From Chlorocebus sabaeus (taxonomy: Eukaryota; Chordata; Mammalia; Primates; Cercopithecidae), in the NCBI RefSeq assembly GCF_047675955.1, contig NC_132911.1:20482565-20546564 (forward strand): DNA of 64,000 bases, written 5' to 3'. Below, in pieces: positions 1 to 10,028 of the stretch. Position 1 is the first letter of the stretch, and each line of letters opens with the position of its first letter. Under the pieces are notes generated by a model, which saw only the letters and a list, made by a program, of their open reading frames with translations, was not told the DNA's origin and did not search any database. A program made the translations under genes and the position numbers.

Positions 1-105
1 AATGTGAATCACTTCATTAGCTTCCATTCTTCTGGAAGAGAATGGGCAAAGAGAAGTGGCAGAGAGACGTGGCAGATTCAGTGGACAAGGAAAAAGAAAC
101 ACGTT

Positions 106-480
106 GTGCACTGAATGTTTGTGCCCTCTCAAAATTCATATGTCAAAACCGGGGATTACCCCAGTGTGATGGTATGTGCAGGTGGGGCTTTGGGAGGTAA
201 GAAGGCTTAGATGAGGTCACGAGGATAGAGCCCTCCTGATTTAGATTAGTGCCCTTATAAGAGGCACAGGAGAACCTACTTCTCCTCTCTATTCTCTGTC
301 ATGTAAGCATACAATGAAAAGTAAGCAGTCTGCAACCTGAAAGAGGACCCACCAAAGTTCTATCATGCTGGATCCTTGATCTTGGACTTTTCAGCCTCCA
401 GAACTATAACACATAAGTTTCTGTTGTTTATAAGCCACCCAGTCTACGGTATTTTGTTACAGCAGCACAAACTAAGACAG
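106..480 (+). mobile_element. MLT1-family LTR (ERVL-MaLR)
   Basis: Solo LTR-like unit. It carries the MLT1 landmarks in order: an AAAATTCATATG block, a GGTGGGGC block, a TTAGTGCCCTTATAAGAG block, and a 3' part with CTTGGACTTTTCAGCCTCCA, GTTGTTTATAAGCCACCCAG and GGTATTTTGTTACAGCAGC. Orientation is sense. The subfamily was not assigned. The 5' edge is degraded. Confidence 0.8.
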
Positions 481-598
481 AAAAGGTACGTTAGGAGCCT
501 GAGAACTCCCAAGGAAAGGTATTTAGGGGAGAGTGACAAATTGGACACTGTTGGGGATGGGTAGCAAGAATAGTACTAGGTTGAAAGGAGAAAAATGG
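481..598. other. Short spacer between two MLT1 LTRs
   Basis: About 118 bp with no recognised similarity. It could be the remnant of a provirus with a large internal deletion, or host DNA between two independent insertions. Nothing seen decides this. Confidence 0.5.
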
Positions 599-1007
599 TG
601 CTATGGCGGAATGATTGTTTCCCATTCCAAAATTCATATGTTGAATTTTCGTATCTATGTTTATACGTTTAATATTCATATTTATATATTGAAGCCCTAA
701 TCTCCTGTGTGAGGGTATGTGGAGGTGGGGCCTCCGGGACATCATTAGGCCATGAGGGTGGTGCCTTAATAAATAGGATTAGTGCCTTCCAAAAAAGGAT
801 TCTGGAGAGATCCTTCACCCCTTCTGCCATATAAGGACACAGCAAGAAGGTGGCTATGTGCAAACAAGGAAGAGAACCCTCAACCAGGACTAGAATCAGC
901 TGACACTTTGATCTTAGACTTTCCAGCCTCTAGAACTGTGGGAAATGCATTCACATTGTTGAAGACACCCAGTCCCTGGTATTTTTTATAGCCGCGCCAA
1001 CTGACTC
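599..1007 (+). mobile_element. MLT1-family LTR (second copy)
   Basis: Starts with the typical TGCTATGG and runs through CCAAAATTCATATGTTGAA, GGAGGTGGGGCC, CATGAGGGTGGTGCC, GGACACAGCAAGAAGG and a TTCCAGCCTCTAGAACTGTG 3' segment. A local AT-rich expansion at about 644-690 separates the first two blocks, with GTTGAA-type sequence on both sides. Same orientation as the copy at 106-480. Confidence 0.82.
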
Positions 1008-1744
1008 ATGCCCGTGAGTAGAGATAAAGAGGCACTAAAGGCAAACTTTGTTTTCCCCGAAGAAAGTTGATGTGAAAACATGCTTTAAGAGTGAGCAAAA
1101 GGAAAAATATTTGACATTTCTGGAACTTATGAGCCCCGGGGAAAACAACCTGTCCCAGGTGGGTAAGTTGTGTGCTACACGAGGAGGACGTACGGGGTGC
1201 AGGACTGGGGTCATGTAGTCCCGGGCATTGACTCGTGGGTTGGGGACGGGTGCAGCCCATCTCCCACAATGCCTTTCCTCTAGCACTCTGGCACTGATGA
1301 GCCCAAGATGCTTTATAACTTTCAATCCTCTTTTTATGATCCTCGGAACTTGTCGCCATCTGCTATGCAGGGCTTTAATGCAAATCGGAGTTTGCTTTTA
1401 TGGTTTCAATTAACCTAATAATAAAGCGGGGCAGGCAGGCTCTGAAGCATCTTCCCCTCCCACCCACTTCCAGGCAAGCTTCCCACCCTCCTCCCCGAAA
1501 ATAACAGACCATGATGCCTTCATCCTGCAGTTAGAAACCCTTTGCCACATTAACCATGTCCTGTCTGCACCAAATTAACCACCTCCTGATAGTTGCTGCT
1601 GGGAATCCCTTCAGAGGAAACAGATCTAGGGTCTTCTGTGACAGATGCTACTTGAGCACAGAGGCCACTCAGGCCAGGAGGTCTTTCCCGGAGCACAATG
1701 TAAAGGGAAGACCATGACTCTGAGAACGAGAGACACTGATTCAG
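1008..1744. other. Single-copy sequence
   Basis: No repeat or gene recognised. Open frames on both strands are short and lack any known domain. Confidence 0.5.
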
Positions 1745-1860
1745 ATCATCCCTGTTCCACGGCCGGTCACCTTGGGCATCTGTTTGAGCTCACTTTCCTC
1801 ACCCATAATAAGAGGGCAATTGCATACAGCATGCATGGTGCTATGAGGACAATGCATCTG
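1745..1860 (+). mobile_element. MIR SINE fragment
   Basis: Matches the MIR core: GTCACCTTGGGCATCTGTTT, then a CTCACTTTCCTCACCCATAA block in place of the usual CAGTTTCCTCATCTGTAAAA. Degraded. Confidence 0.45.
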
Positions 1861-2042
1861 CCTCCTAATAAGCCCCCTTTTGCTTTTGGTAGGAACCAGG
1901 AGCAGGTTAGGAAGATAAATCTAGGATCACCGAGGGGTGTCAAGACTTTCAAGACTTTCAAAGCTAAAACTTGGAAAGTCCTGGGCAAACAGGAAGGAAC
2001 TGGTCACCCTAAATGTGTCTTCTCTCCAAGGTCTCTTTAGTG

Positions 2043-2116
2043 GCACTCCACAGGTGGATAGGTAAGGCAAGGTAGGTACTTCACAGGTAAGGCAGGTAAG
2101 GCAAGGTAGGCGCTCC
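2043..2116 (+). repeat. Short imperfect tandem repeat, about 35 bp unit
   Basis: Roughly 2.3 copies of a unit containing CCACAGGT, GGTAAGGCAAGGTAGG and a GCGCT/TACT end. The array contains two near-consensus 5' splice donor strings, CAG|GTAAGG, with GT at 2087 and 2096. No adjacent exon is evident. Confidence 0.6.
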
Positions 2117-2389
2117 ACAGGTGAGGTAGAATCCCAGTTCCCAGCTTTATTCTTTTGCTCATGACTTGCTTAGAAATTTCACAAAACCTTGGGGAGTCAA
2201 GTTTCAAAAATATAAGTATTACCATTAATTTATTCTTAAACTATGATAGAAAATAACATAAAGATTATTAGCATTTGCCTAGTAATGTATAGCATACGAG
2301 CTGCACTTAATACATGGACAATCTCTGCAAGGTAAGGAAGTTATCCAAGGCCATGTAGCAACAACATCATAGGGGTCCCTGGTCTTGAG

Positions 2390-2530
2390 CAGGTCACTTA
2401 ATCACTCTTCCTCCCTTTTCTCAACTATAAAATGGAGTTAAAATATTTAGCTTGGTGAGAGTGAAAGATAAAGCATTTAAAGTGCCTAAATTTTGTAGGT
2501 GATCCATTAAATGGTGGCACTAGCTCATTG
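2390..2530 (+). mobile_element. MIR SINE
   Basis: GAGCAGGTCACTTAATCACT followed by CTCAACTATAAAATGGAGTT and a downstream AAAGCATTTAAAGTGCCT block: the ordered MIR core in sense orientation. Confidence 0.7.
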
Positions 2531-2754
2531 TTGTTTTAAACCTAACAAAATTGCTGTGTGTTTCTATAAAAAAGAAATCTGGCATGTGGCCTTAGGTGCT
2601 CACCCATCCTTTCTTTGGATGTGAATGTCCTATATTTTCTGAACTTGGTTGATTAGCTGGCATCAGTCGGCATTTTTTAAGTAAACACAGACTTTGATTA
2701 TAATTTTTGGATTTTCTTCTCTTGAAGCAAAGGTGAGATGTACAATCCTATTTA

Positions 2755-2830
2755 AACCATTCACTCATTCATTCATTAACTCTATGAATATTTTATTGGG
2801 CTTCTGGCTCCCAATTGGATTTTCCTAGGC
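2755..2830 (-). mobile_element. L2 LINE 3'-end fragment, antisense
   Basis: TTCACTCATTCATTCATTAA followed by TATGAATATTTTATTGGGC is the reversed L2 terminus: (ATTC)n, then a TTTATTGAGC-like block. Short and diverged. Confidence 0.4.
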
Positions 2831-3124
2831 TAGACATTCCTCTACTCACCCAGAGTACATTTTAGTTTTCAAGCTGAAATCACCTTTAGGTTCAGAGGTT
2901 TCTCCTAGCTAGACAGACAACCCTTCTAGAAAGGTGAGTGGGAGTACTGTTTGGATCTGGGAGCAGAGATCAGCTTTAGGACTGTACTTCTACTATAAGC
3001 ATGAAGGCAAAGGCCTACAATACTTTTGGGGCCCCCCAAAATGTGTTAATTATTTTTAATCAGAAAAAAATAAATATACTCCATCCTGGTTTATATTTAT
3101 ACCATCACAGTTATAAAATATTTT

Positions 3125-3142
3125 ACACACACACACACACAC
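3125..3142. repeat. (CA)n microsatellite
   Basis: Nine uninterrupted AC dinucleotides in an AT-rich setting. Confidence 0.9.
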
Positions 3143-3353
3143 AAACATACACAGTTTGTAATGGATTAAAAGGGTCTATGAACATAAATGCCTATGGCCC
3201 ATGAATGTCAATACAGCCCTAAGCCAGTATCTTTCAGAGCTGGAGCTTTCAACTATATTGTGGTTAGGAGAGTGGCCAGCTACAGGAACGATTCCCTAAA
3301 ACCTCTAATGCGAGGCTTCCTGCAAATGAAAGGGACATGGAGGCTACAGAATG

Positions 3354-3408
3354 ACTGGATGGATGGATGCATGGATGATGATGGATGGACGGACAGGCAG
3401 ATGGATGA
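3354..3408. repeat. (GGAT)n-like microsatellite
   Basis: TGGATGGATGGATGCATGGA and following imperfect GGAT/GGAC units. Confidence 0.85.
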
Positions 3409-3649
3409 AAGAACAGATAATTACGAAGGTACAAAGATGAGTAAGTTATCAGCACCAGAAGGAGGAGACTTCGTGACCTGCAAATTCAGAGGGAGAATTG
3501 ACCTTGTGTTCTGCCTAGACCCAGCTAAAAAGGACCCCATGAGTCTTTATCCTTTTTAACCAGACTTTAAAAATCTTACTGTAAAGTTGGTATTTAAAGC
3601 ACACATACAACTCCCATTGAGTGATTTAACCGGCTTTTGTATATAACTA

Positions 3650-3745
3650 ACTCAAATGCAAAGGACTGGCCCTAAAGCTAGTAAGTGCCATACCCAAACC
3701 CAGGGCTGTGGCTCAAGTCCCATGTTTTTCCAGAACCATGGGCTG
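3650..3745 (-). mobile_element. MIR fragment, antisense
   Basis: AAGCTAGTAAGTGCCATACC, then CAAACCCAGGGCTGTGGCTC: reverse-complement MIR (the tRNA-like half). Confidence 0.5.
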
Positions 3746-4699
3746 CCTTTTGGGAGATATTGCCTGCTAAAGTTTTATTTCTTTAATACTACACACTATT
3801 TCACTTGGCTTAAAGATAAGAACCAGTTTCAACTTAAAAAAAAAAATAAAAAATAAAAAGAATAAAAGAAAAGCTGTAACACATAAACCAAAAACACCAC
3901 TGACATTTTGATACATATCTTAAATTTCACAGATGCTTCTTATAAAATGATTTAGCTGAGAAACAACAATGAAGGCATTTAGTTTCCAAGCAGTGATGGC
4001 ACCAAGACAACTGTCAGAAAGTGTGTTTGGCATGAAGACAAGAGTTGGTTTTCATTCCTTTTTGGATGTTTGGGGCATCTTCTCCAAGCTCTCAGAGAAT
4101 CCCTGAGAGACAGCCCTTGGACTTGCTTGCCCTCCACCAGTCACTGCCAGGGACTTCCTGAAACACCAAGATCCCCAAGGGACCAAGGTGTCTATTGCAG
4201 GCTTAGCTTCTTCATTTTGCCTTCTTCGTGCCCTTCTCTCCACATCCACACCCCCACTCCCACTGTCATAAACCATATTTAATAAAATGTAGACACCCAG
4301 GATGCTACAGTGAACGATTATAACATCTCTGATGGTAACTAGACATTGAAAGGGACCCATTAAAACTAATGAATAAATGGGCCAATTCGCACTGAAACAC
4401 AATTGTAAATAAGCAACCTCAGAAGTGAGAAGGGCAGGGGCTGTTCGTTCTCATTCCTAGTAAGAGGCAGAGATAAATTGGGTGCAAATGGAGATCCAAT
4501 AGGTGCTGACAGTAACAGATGAAGATCTATGAAAATTGGGGATACTTTAATGAGTTATGTTGAACAGATGCAAGAGAAATTGGTCCAGGAGGGTGCCCTT
4601 GGAAAGCTCTGTAGTCCTCCATATGCTTGGGTTTGTAGTTTGTCTCTCAATCACGTCATCTTGATAAATGAATGCTCAGCTCTCCTTTTAGGTCCTCTT
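3746..4699. other. Single-copy sequence with an A-rich patch
   Basis: Nothing recognised apart from an A-rich run at about 3836-3872. It has no clear upstream retro-element to which it could be the tail. Confidence 0.45.
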
Positions 4700-4890
4700 A
4701 CTGGGCTAGAAGCTGAGGCCAAATTTGTGGTTTTTCTCTGTTGCAATCTGCAGTATCTTAAGCACACCATTTTCTCTCTGTGTGCCTCACTTGTGTTATC
4801 TCTACAATGGGAGTAATTATAATTGTGTGTCTTGCCTCAAAGTCTTGTAAGGGGGATGGATGTGACAATGAATGTGAAAGTGCCACACAC
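4700..4890 (+). mobile_element. MIR fragment
   Basis: Sense MIR signal strongest at CTCACTTGTGTTATCTCTAC, AATGGGAGTAATTATAATTG and the following AAAGTGCC-type block. Confidence 0.5.
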
Positions 4891-4924
4891 CATACACACA
4901 GTGGGGAGGGATTCAAGAGACAAC

Positions 4925-5260
4925 TCTAACACAGTCTGGCCGTGTGGCCTACCGTGGACTACTGTTTCACCTCTAGAGGCTTAAAGTTTCCTCATCTATA
5001 AAATGAGGAGCTTGGATGCGTCAGTGGTTCTCAAACCTGGCTGAACTTCAGAATCACTTGGGGAGCTTTTAAAAAAATAGTGATGCCTGGAAACTTCCTC
5101 AAATTAATTACACTAGAACCTCTGGGGTTAGGCCCCAGACATCAGTCTATTTTAAAGCTCCTCAGGTGATGCCGTTGTTCAGCCCGAGTTGTGAACTGCT
5201 GAACGAGATGATCACTAAGGGTTCTTTCCCTCTAACATTCTGTGACTCTATAATTTGTTT
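4925..5260 (+). mobile_element. MIR-type SINE split by a MER5A-like element
   Basis: The left part (4925-5021) has CTGGCCGTGTGGCC, AGTTTCCTCATCTATAAAAT and GAGGAGCTTGGATG. The right part (5202-5260) continues with GAGATGATCACTAAGGGTTC and ACATTCTGTGACTCTATAA, as expected for one SINE. The interruption is exactly the MER5A-like unit at 5022-5201. Confidence 0.65.
5022..5201 (+). mobile_element. MER5A-like hAT-Charlie element
   Basis: Non-autonomous DNA transposon. The 5' terminal repeat CAGTGGTTCTCAAACCTGGC is intact. Internal AGAATCACTTGGGGAGCTTT and TAAAGCTCCTCAGGTGAT blocks are near-complementary. The 3' end, TTGTGAACTGCTG, is a degraded inverted copy of the start. About 180 bp, close to a full-length MER5A. 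An 8-bp target duplication is no longer clear. Confidence 0.85.
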
Positions 5261-6107
5261 TATAATTGCATGAGACATATTGGCTTTGATCTAGAGCCAT
5301 TTCTACCTTAAGGGGAAACATCCCCCAAATAACAATGAAAGGGTGGCACAGAAGGGCAAGCCAGGTGCTGGAGGAGTGGATTCCATCTGTTTCAGAGCCA
5401 TGGTTCCTATGAAAAGCTGGACATGATGGTTGGCATGCTTAGAGCAACATTTTTTAGTATTTCCTCCTGAAAGTGGTTGAGATTTTTTATAAATGAAATC
5501 ACACTCTATGTAACCTTTTGAGGTTAGTTTTACTCACTGAGTATAATGATTTTTGAAATCCATCCTAGTGATGCACACATCAAAAGTCTGTTCCTTTTGA
5601 TTGCTGAGTAGTATTCCATGATAGGCATGTACACAATTTGATTAAACTTGCCCATTGAAAAAAACTGAAGTTAGTTCCAGTTTTTGACTATTATAAAGAA
5701 AGATGTTATACACATTTTTATACAGGTGTTTGCATGAAAATAAGTTTTGCATTTTGTGGGATAAATGCCCAGGAGTGCAATTTATAGATCATATAGGTAA
5801 GTACATGTTCAACTTTGTAAGAAACTGCCAAAACCATTTTCCAGAGTGGCTGTGCCATTTTAAATTCCTGCCAGAAGTGTGTGAGTAATCCACTTTCTCC
5901 GCATCATCACCAGTATTTGGTGTTAGTCACTCTGATAGGTATGTGGTGATATCTCATTGTGATTTTAATTTGCATTTTCCTAATGTTTAATGATGTTAAA
6001 TATCTTTGATGATTTCAATTATTTTAGTGTTGTTAACTTTTGTTTTTTTGGCCCAGGATATAATTTATCATGATGAATTTTCCATGGTTGCTTGAAAAAA
6101 AATTATA

Positions 6108-6368
6108 CAGGGGATTGGTATAATTAGTATAATCGATACACACAGGGGATTGGTTCCAGGACCAATCCTGGAACCCCAGTCCCCGACTTCTACTAACAAA
6201 ATCCACTCATACTGAAGTCCTGCAGTCAGCTCTGTGGAACCCACATATAAGAAAAGTCAGCCCTGCATATACACAACTTTCATATCCCATGAATACTGTA
6301 TTTTAGAAAAAACAATCCTTGTACAAGTTGACTTGTGCAATTGTTCACCATGTTGTTTGAGTCAACTG
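6108..6368. mobile_element. Tigger/MER2-like DNA transposon inside L1
   Basis: 261 bp bounded by TA on both sides (6106-6107 and 6369-6370), the TcMar target-site signature. It contains GGGGATTGGTTCCAGGACC and an end reading TGTTGTTTGAGTCAACTG, as in Tigger/MER2-group terminal repeats. The flanking sequence is contiguous L1 ORF2 on both sides. Exact subfamily not assigned. Confidence 0.7.
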
Positions 6369-6434
6369 TATTCTACTGTTGTTAGACAGAGTTCTACATA
6401 TGCCAATTAGATCATGTTGATTGGTTGTATAAAC

Positions 6435-7300
6435 TGAAAATAAAATTCTAAGTCCCACAACCAGCTAAATGGACCCCTGGTCTTGGCCAAGGGCATTCCA
6501 AAATTAACCTGAAAAACTAGTTCAGGCCATGGTGGGAAGTTGGGGTTTGACATGCCTCATTATACCCTCCTCCCTTTGAAAGTCGGGCACAATGAACTAG
6601 CATTAACATTAAAACAGAGCTCTTAAGATGTTTTGTAGCAACAAGACACCAAATTCTAGTGTGACATGAGTACAGCATCACATGAGAGATAGCCGACCCT
6701 GAAAGAAATCAAAGTATTTTACCCTAAAATATATTTCTTTGACATATTTTGAAATGGCCCTGCAAAGCTGTCTCTTGTGGGAAAAACCTACATTCCATTG
6801 AGAATCCCTTTCCCTTCCCAGGTCTTGTCCGTCATCTAGAAGAGAACTAAGAGTCTGGCACCTTTTTAAGTCTGATAAGAAACATTTATAATCTATTCTC
6901 TCTGAAGCCTACCCCCTGGAGGCTTCATCTACATAATAAGAACCTTTGTCTCCACCATCCCTTATTTTAACCCAGACAATCCCTTTAATGGATTCCAGGT
7001 CTTTAAATGAACTCTTTCAACCAATTGCCAATTGTAAAATATTTGAATCCACATATGCACCCATGATCTGAAAGCCCAATCCCTCTCAACCCCCCACTTC
7101 AAGTTGTCCCACCTTTCCTGACCGAATCAATGTATATCTTACATGTATTGGTTGATGTCTTAGGTCTCCCTGAAATGCATAAAACCAAGCTGTTTTGGCA
7201 CCTGTCACCAGGACCTCCTGAGGCTACGTCACAGGCATGTCCTTAACCTTGGCAAAATAAATATCTAAATTGATTGAGACTTGTCTTACCAACCTTCTGC
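6435..7300 (+). mobile_element. Retroviral LTR inside L1, subfamily unassigned
   Basis: Begins TGAAAATAAAATTCTAAGTC, carries a TATA-like ATGCATAAAACCAAGCTGTT, a CAGGACCTCCTGAGGCTACG block and a late polyadenylation signal (CAAAATAAATATC near 7255). Interrupts the antisense L1 ORF2, which resumes near 7325. A 14-bp direct repeat (GCATTACAAAAGGT) at 7300-7330 marks the right edge. About 860 bp. No internal viral sequence is present. Confidence 0.7.
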
Positions 7301-7546
7301 ATTACAAAAGGTTGTTTGCATTACAAAAGGTGTTGTTAATTTCTTCTATATCCTTGCCAATATTCTCTCTAGTACTCTATCAATTGCTGAGAATGAGGCA
7401 CAGAAGTCCTCAACTATAATTGCAGATTTTTTATTTCTCCTGTCTTCTCTATCAAGTTTCTGCTTCATGTATCATGAGGTTCTGTTGTTTGGTGCATACA
7501 CATTTAGGATTTTTATGTCTTCCTGGTGAATTGATCCTTTTATTTA

Positions 7547-7687
7547 TTTTAAAGATATAAATTAAAACTTTGAAGTTAACAATTTATTGAAGTCAGAAAT
7601 AAATTAATATGTTAACTATAAAAACCTAGAAGTCCCAGGAATTAGTTTTCAAAGGATTTGATTTCAAAGAATTCCTTATAAATAAGG
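7547..7687. other. 141-bp insert of unknown origin, flanked by a direct repeat
   Basis: L1 text breaks after ATTGATCCTTTTATT (about 7532-7546) and resumes at ATTGATTCTTTTATT (about 7688-7702), a 15-bp repeat with one mismatch. The insert is AT-rich, has no poly(A) tail and matches no family I recognise. Confidence 0.55.
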
Positions 7688-7852
7688 ATTGATTCTTTTA
7701 TTAATATATAACGTCCCTCTTTGTCTCTAGTAATTGTATTTGAAGTTTACTTTACCTTTTAATATTTTATATAACATACCAATACATTTACATAATGCAT
7801 ATATTTACATATTAACATGTAAATTTATATAACATTCTTAAAATATTGTAAT

Positions 7853-8955
7853 TATAGAGATGGATCATGTATCAGTGGTTTCCAGGGATTAGGGAGGATA
7901 AAGGAGGTTGATGTGGATATAAAATGATGGTACAGGGGATCCTTGGGATAGAACTGTTCTATACCTTGGTTCTGGTGGTGGTCACATAAATCTATGTATG
8001 TAGAATTTATATGCATTATAAATTGCATAGAACTAATATGCACACACAAACGATCATACAAAAAACTAGTGACCTCTGAGTAAGTGTGGTGGGTTATATC
8101 TGAAACTGCCATTGCAAAATTATAGCTGAGACAATTGTTACAGTGAAAAAGATCTGACATAACCAACTTCATCCTCCTTCTAAACTCTAAGCTGTTCTTG
8201 TTCATTCCTGGGTGTCGGCTGAACTAACTTTGAGAGGAACTTAGATTACAGTTTAACTTGGAAACAGGAAAACAGTCTTTCCCAAAACAAACCTTCCTGC
8301 CTGGAGACTAGACTGCCTTTGCAGGACTAATTATGATTTAGAAGTCATGCAGCTGGAGGCTACAAGATTCTGACCCTTTCCCAAATTGCTTCTGGGGTTA
8401 TCATTTCTATTGTAAAAACCTAAGATCAGTGCTTGAGATATTTTGCAGGCCCTGCTGGATCAGCTGGCACCACCCAGATCCATAAACTGCCTCATCTGGT
8501 CTTGTGGCCCTCGCCCAGGTATTGACTCAGTGCAAAAAGACAGCTTTGACTGCTTACTATTTCATCTGACTCAACTAATCAGTACTCCAAACTCACTGGC
8601 CCCTACCCACCAAATTGTCCTTAAAAAACCCCAATCCCCGAGTTTTCAGGGAGACTGATCTGAATAATAATAAAACTCCAGTCTCCCATACAGACAGCTC
8701 TGTGTGAATTACTCTTCCTCTACTGCAAGTCCCCTGTCTTGATAAAACAGCTCTATCTAGGCAGCAACCAAGGTGAACCTGTTGGGTGGTTAGATATCAA
8801 TGCTAATTTCCTGACTTTGATTTTATTCTATAGCTTTGCAAGATGTTACTCTTCGGAGAAGCTGGATGAAGACTATACAGCACCTCTCTGTTTTACTTCT
8901 TACAGCTTCATGAGTCTACAATTATATCAAAATAAAAATTAAAACAATTAAGAGC
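7853..8955 (+). mobile_element. L1M LINE 3' end, sense, split by an LTR
   Basis: Left piece (7853-8100): ATCAGTGGTTTCCAGGGATT, GGATCCTTGGGATAGAACTG and GGTGGTGGTCACATAAATCT. Right piece (8799-8955): TTTGCAAGATGTTACTCTTC, ATCTCAAAAT-type sequence (ATATCAAAATAAAAATT) and an A-rich end. Together they form a sense L1M 3' UTR terminus, the 3' half of the element whose 5' half is inverted upstream. Confidence 0.85.
8101..8793 (+). mobile_element. Complete solo retroviral LTR (693 bp) inside the L1M 3' end
   Basis: Starts TGAAACTGCCATTGCAAAAT. Flanked by the 5-bp target duplication ATATC at 8096-8100 and 8794-8798. Contains a TTAAAAAACC promoter-proximal stretch, an AATAATAAAACTCCAGTCTC polyadenylation region and a U5-like end AGGTGAACCTGTTGGGTGG. 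No internal sequence, so a solo LTR formed by LTR-LTR recombination. Family name not assigned with confidence. Confidence 0.82.
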
Positions 8956-9379
8956 ATTCTTACTTTTATATATTTTTGAAATTTTCCATAGTAAAACATT
9001 TGGAATGATGTATGAGAAATTCGCATAAATTCTGCTCCTTTACACATTCCTGATTGTCTTTTCCCCATTTGCTTGGTGTTACAGACACTGCATGAAGACA
9101 GTCAGTCTGGGACTTTGTATGTTTACCCCTTGATATCACTGACATTTTGATGTTTCAGTCTAAAATCTGACTTGATCACATATTAAATCTCAAGGCTTTC
9201 TCAGCCTGGGTAGGAGGCCCACTGCCTAAGTAAGCTGAGGTTGGAAGGGAACTTGCTTGGGGGCCTCACATGGCTATGATCACTCCCATTTGGTGCTGTT
9301 CTTATGCTTGTATTCTTTCTTGGATTTGCTGTCCTTCTCTTCTCACTGATTTATCTGAGTAAGGGGGAAAGGGCCTCAG
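8956..9379. other. Single-copy sequence
   Basis: Nothing recognised. Confidence 0.45.
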
Positions 9380-9530
9380 CACTTGGAGCCCAAAGGTGTG
9401 GACTCTGCACCAAGCCTCACAGCTGAGTCCAGATTTGGGCAAGTCACTGGCCCTTACAGGGCCCTCGTTCCCTCACCCATCAAATGAGGGTTACTGTACA
9501 ACCATCACAGATGACTACAATGAGAAACCA
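9380..9530 (+). mobile_element. MIR SINE
   Basis: TTGGGCAAGTCACTGGCCCT, then TTCCCTCACCCATCAAATGA and GGGTTACTGTA: MIR core in sense orientation. Confidence 0.65.
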
Positions 9531-10028
9531 ACGAGAGGGCATGTTAAGGAATTTATTAACCACATTGTGTCATGCAAACGCAGACTGTGATTACTATTAG
9601 GTCCTTCTCCTGACTCTTCACAAAAGTTCTTTAGCGCTGATTCTCTTAGGACACATAAATTGCTTGCACAGTATTTATTTAACTTTGGGTCATTTGGTGG
9701 ATGTTGCATGCTTGATTCAACTTTGGCAAAGCACGTCCTCCTGTAAGCCATGCTTAGAAGTTAAAAGAAGGATTTCAGACCATGCCAACCTGGAAGAAGT
9801 GAGTGCTCACTTTCCAGGGACCTCAGGACTGAACAAAGAAAGTCCAGGATGCAGTGCTTAGGCAGTGGGCAAAGCTAGGAAGAAGAAGATGCTCTCAGGA
9901 GAGAAGCTGTGAGTTTGGAGCGATACTTAGAGAGTTAATTCTTACTAGAAGTCCTGTTTATGCCCCTGGGCTTAGGCAGTAGGAGTGAGAAAGACTCAGG
10001 AGACATTTTCTCAGATGCCTCATCCACT
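9531..10028. other. Single-copy sequence
   Basis: No repeat or gene recognised. Confidence 0.45.

Larger units (their letters stand above)
5440..7852 (-). mobile_element. L1M LINE, ORF2 and 3' region, inverted 5' segment
   Basis: Plus-strand text is the reverse complement of L1: GAGTAGTATTCCATGATAGG, then AAATGCCCAGGAGTGCAATT, CAGAGTGGCTGTGCCATTTT and GGTGATATCTCATTGTGATT (ORF2 C-terminal side). Further into ORF2 come TTTGTTTTTTTGGCCCAGGA and ACTATAATTGCAGATTTTTT. Three later insertions interrupt it (6108-6368, about 6435-7300, 7547-7687). Joined to the sense 3' segment at 7853, this has the layout of one L1 copy with a 5' inversion. Confidence 0.85.
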
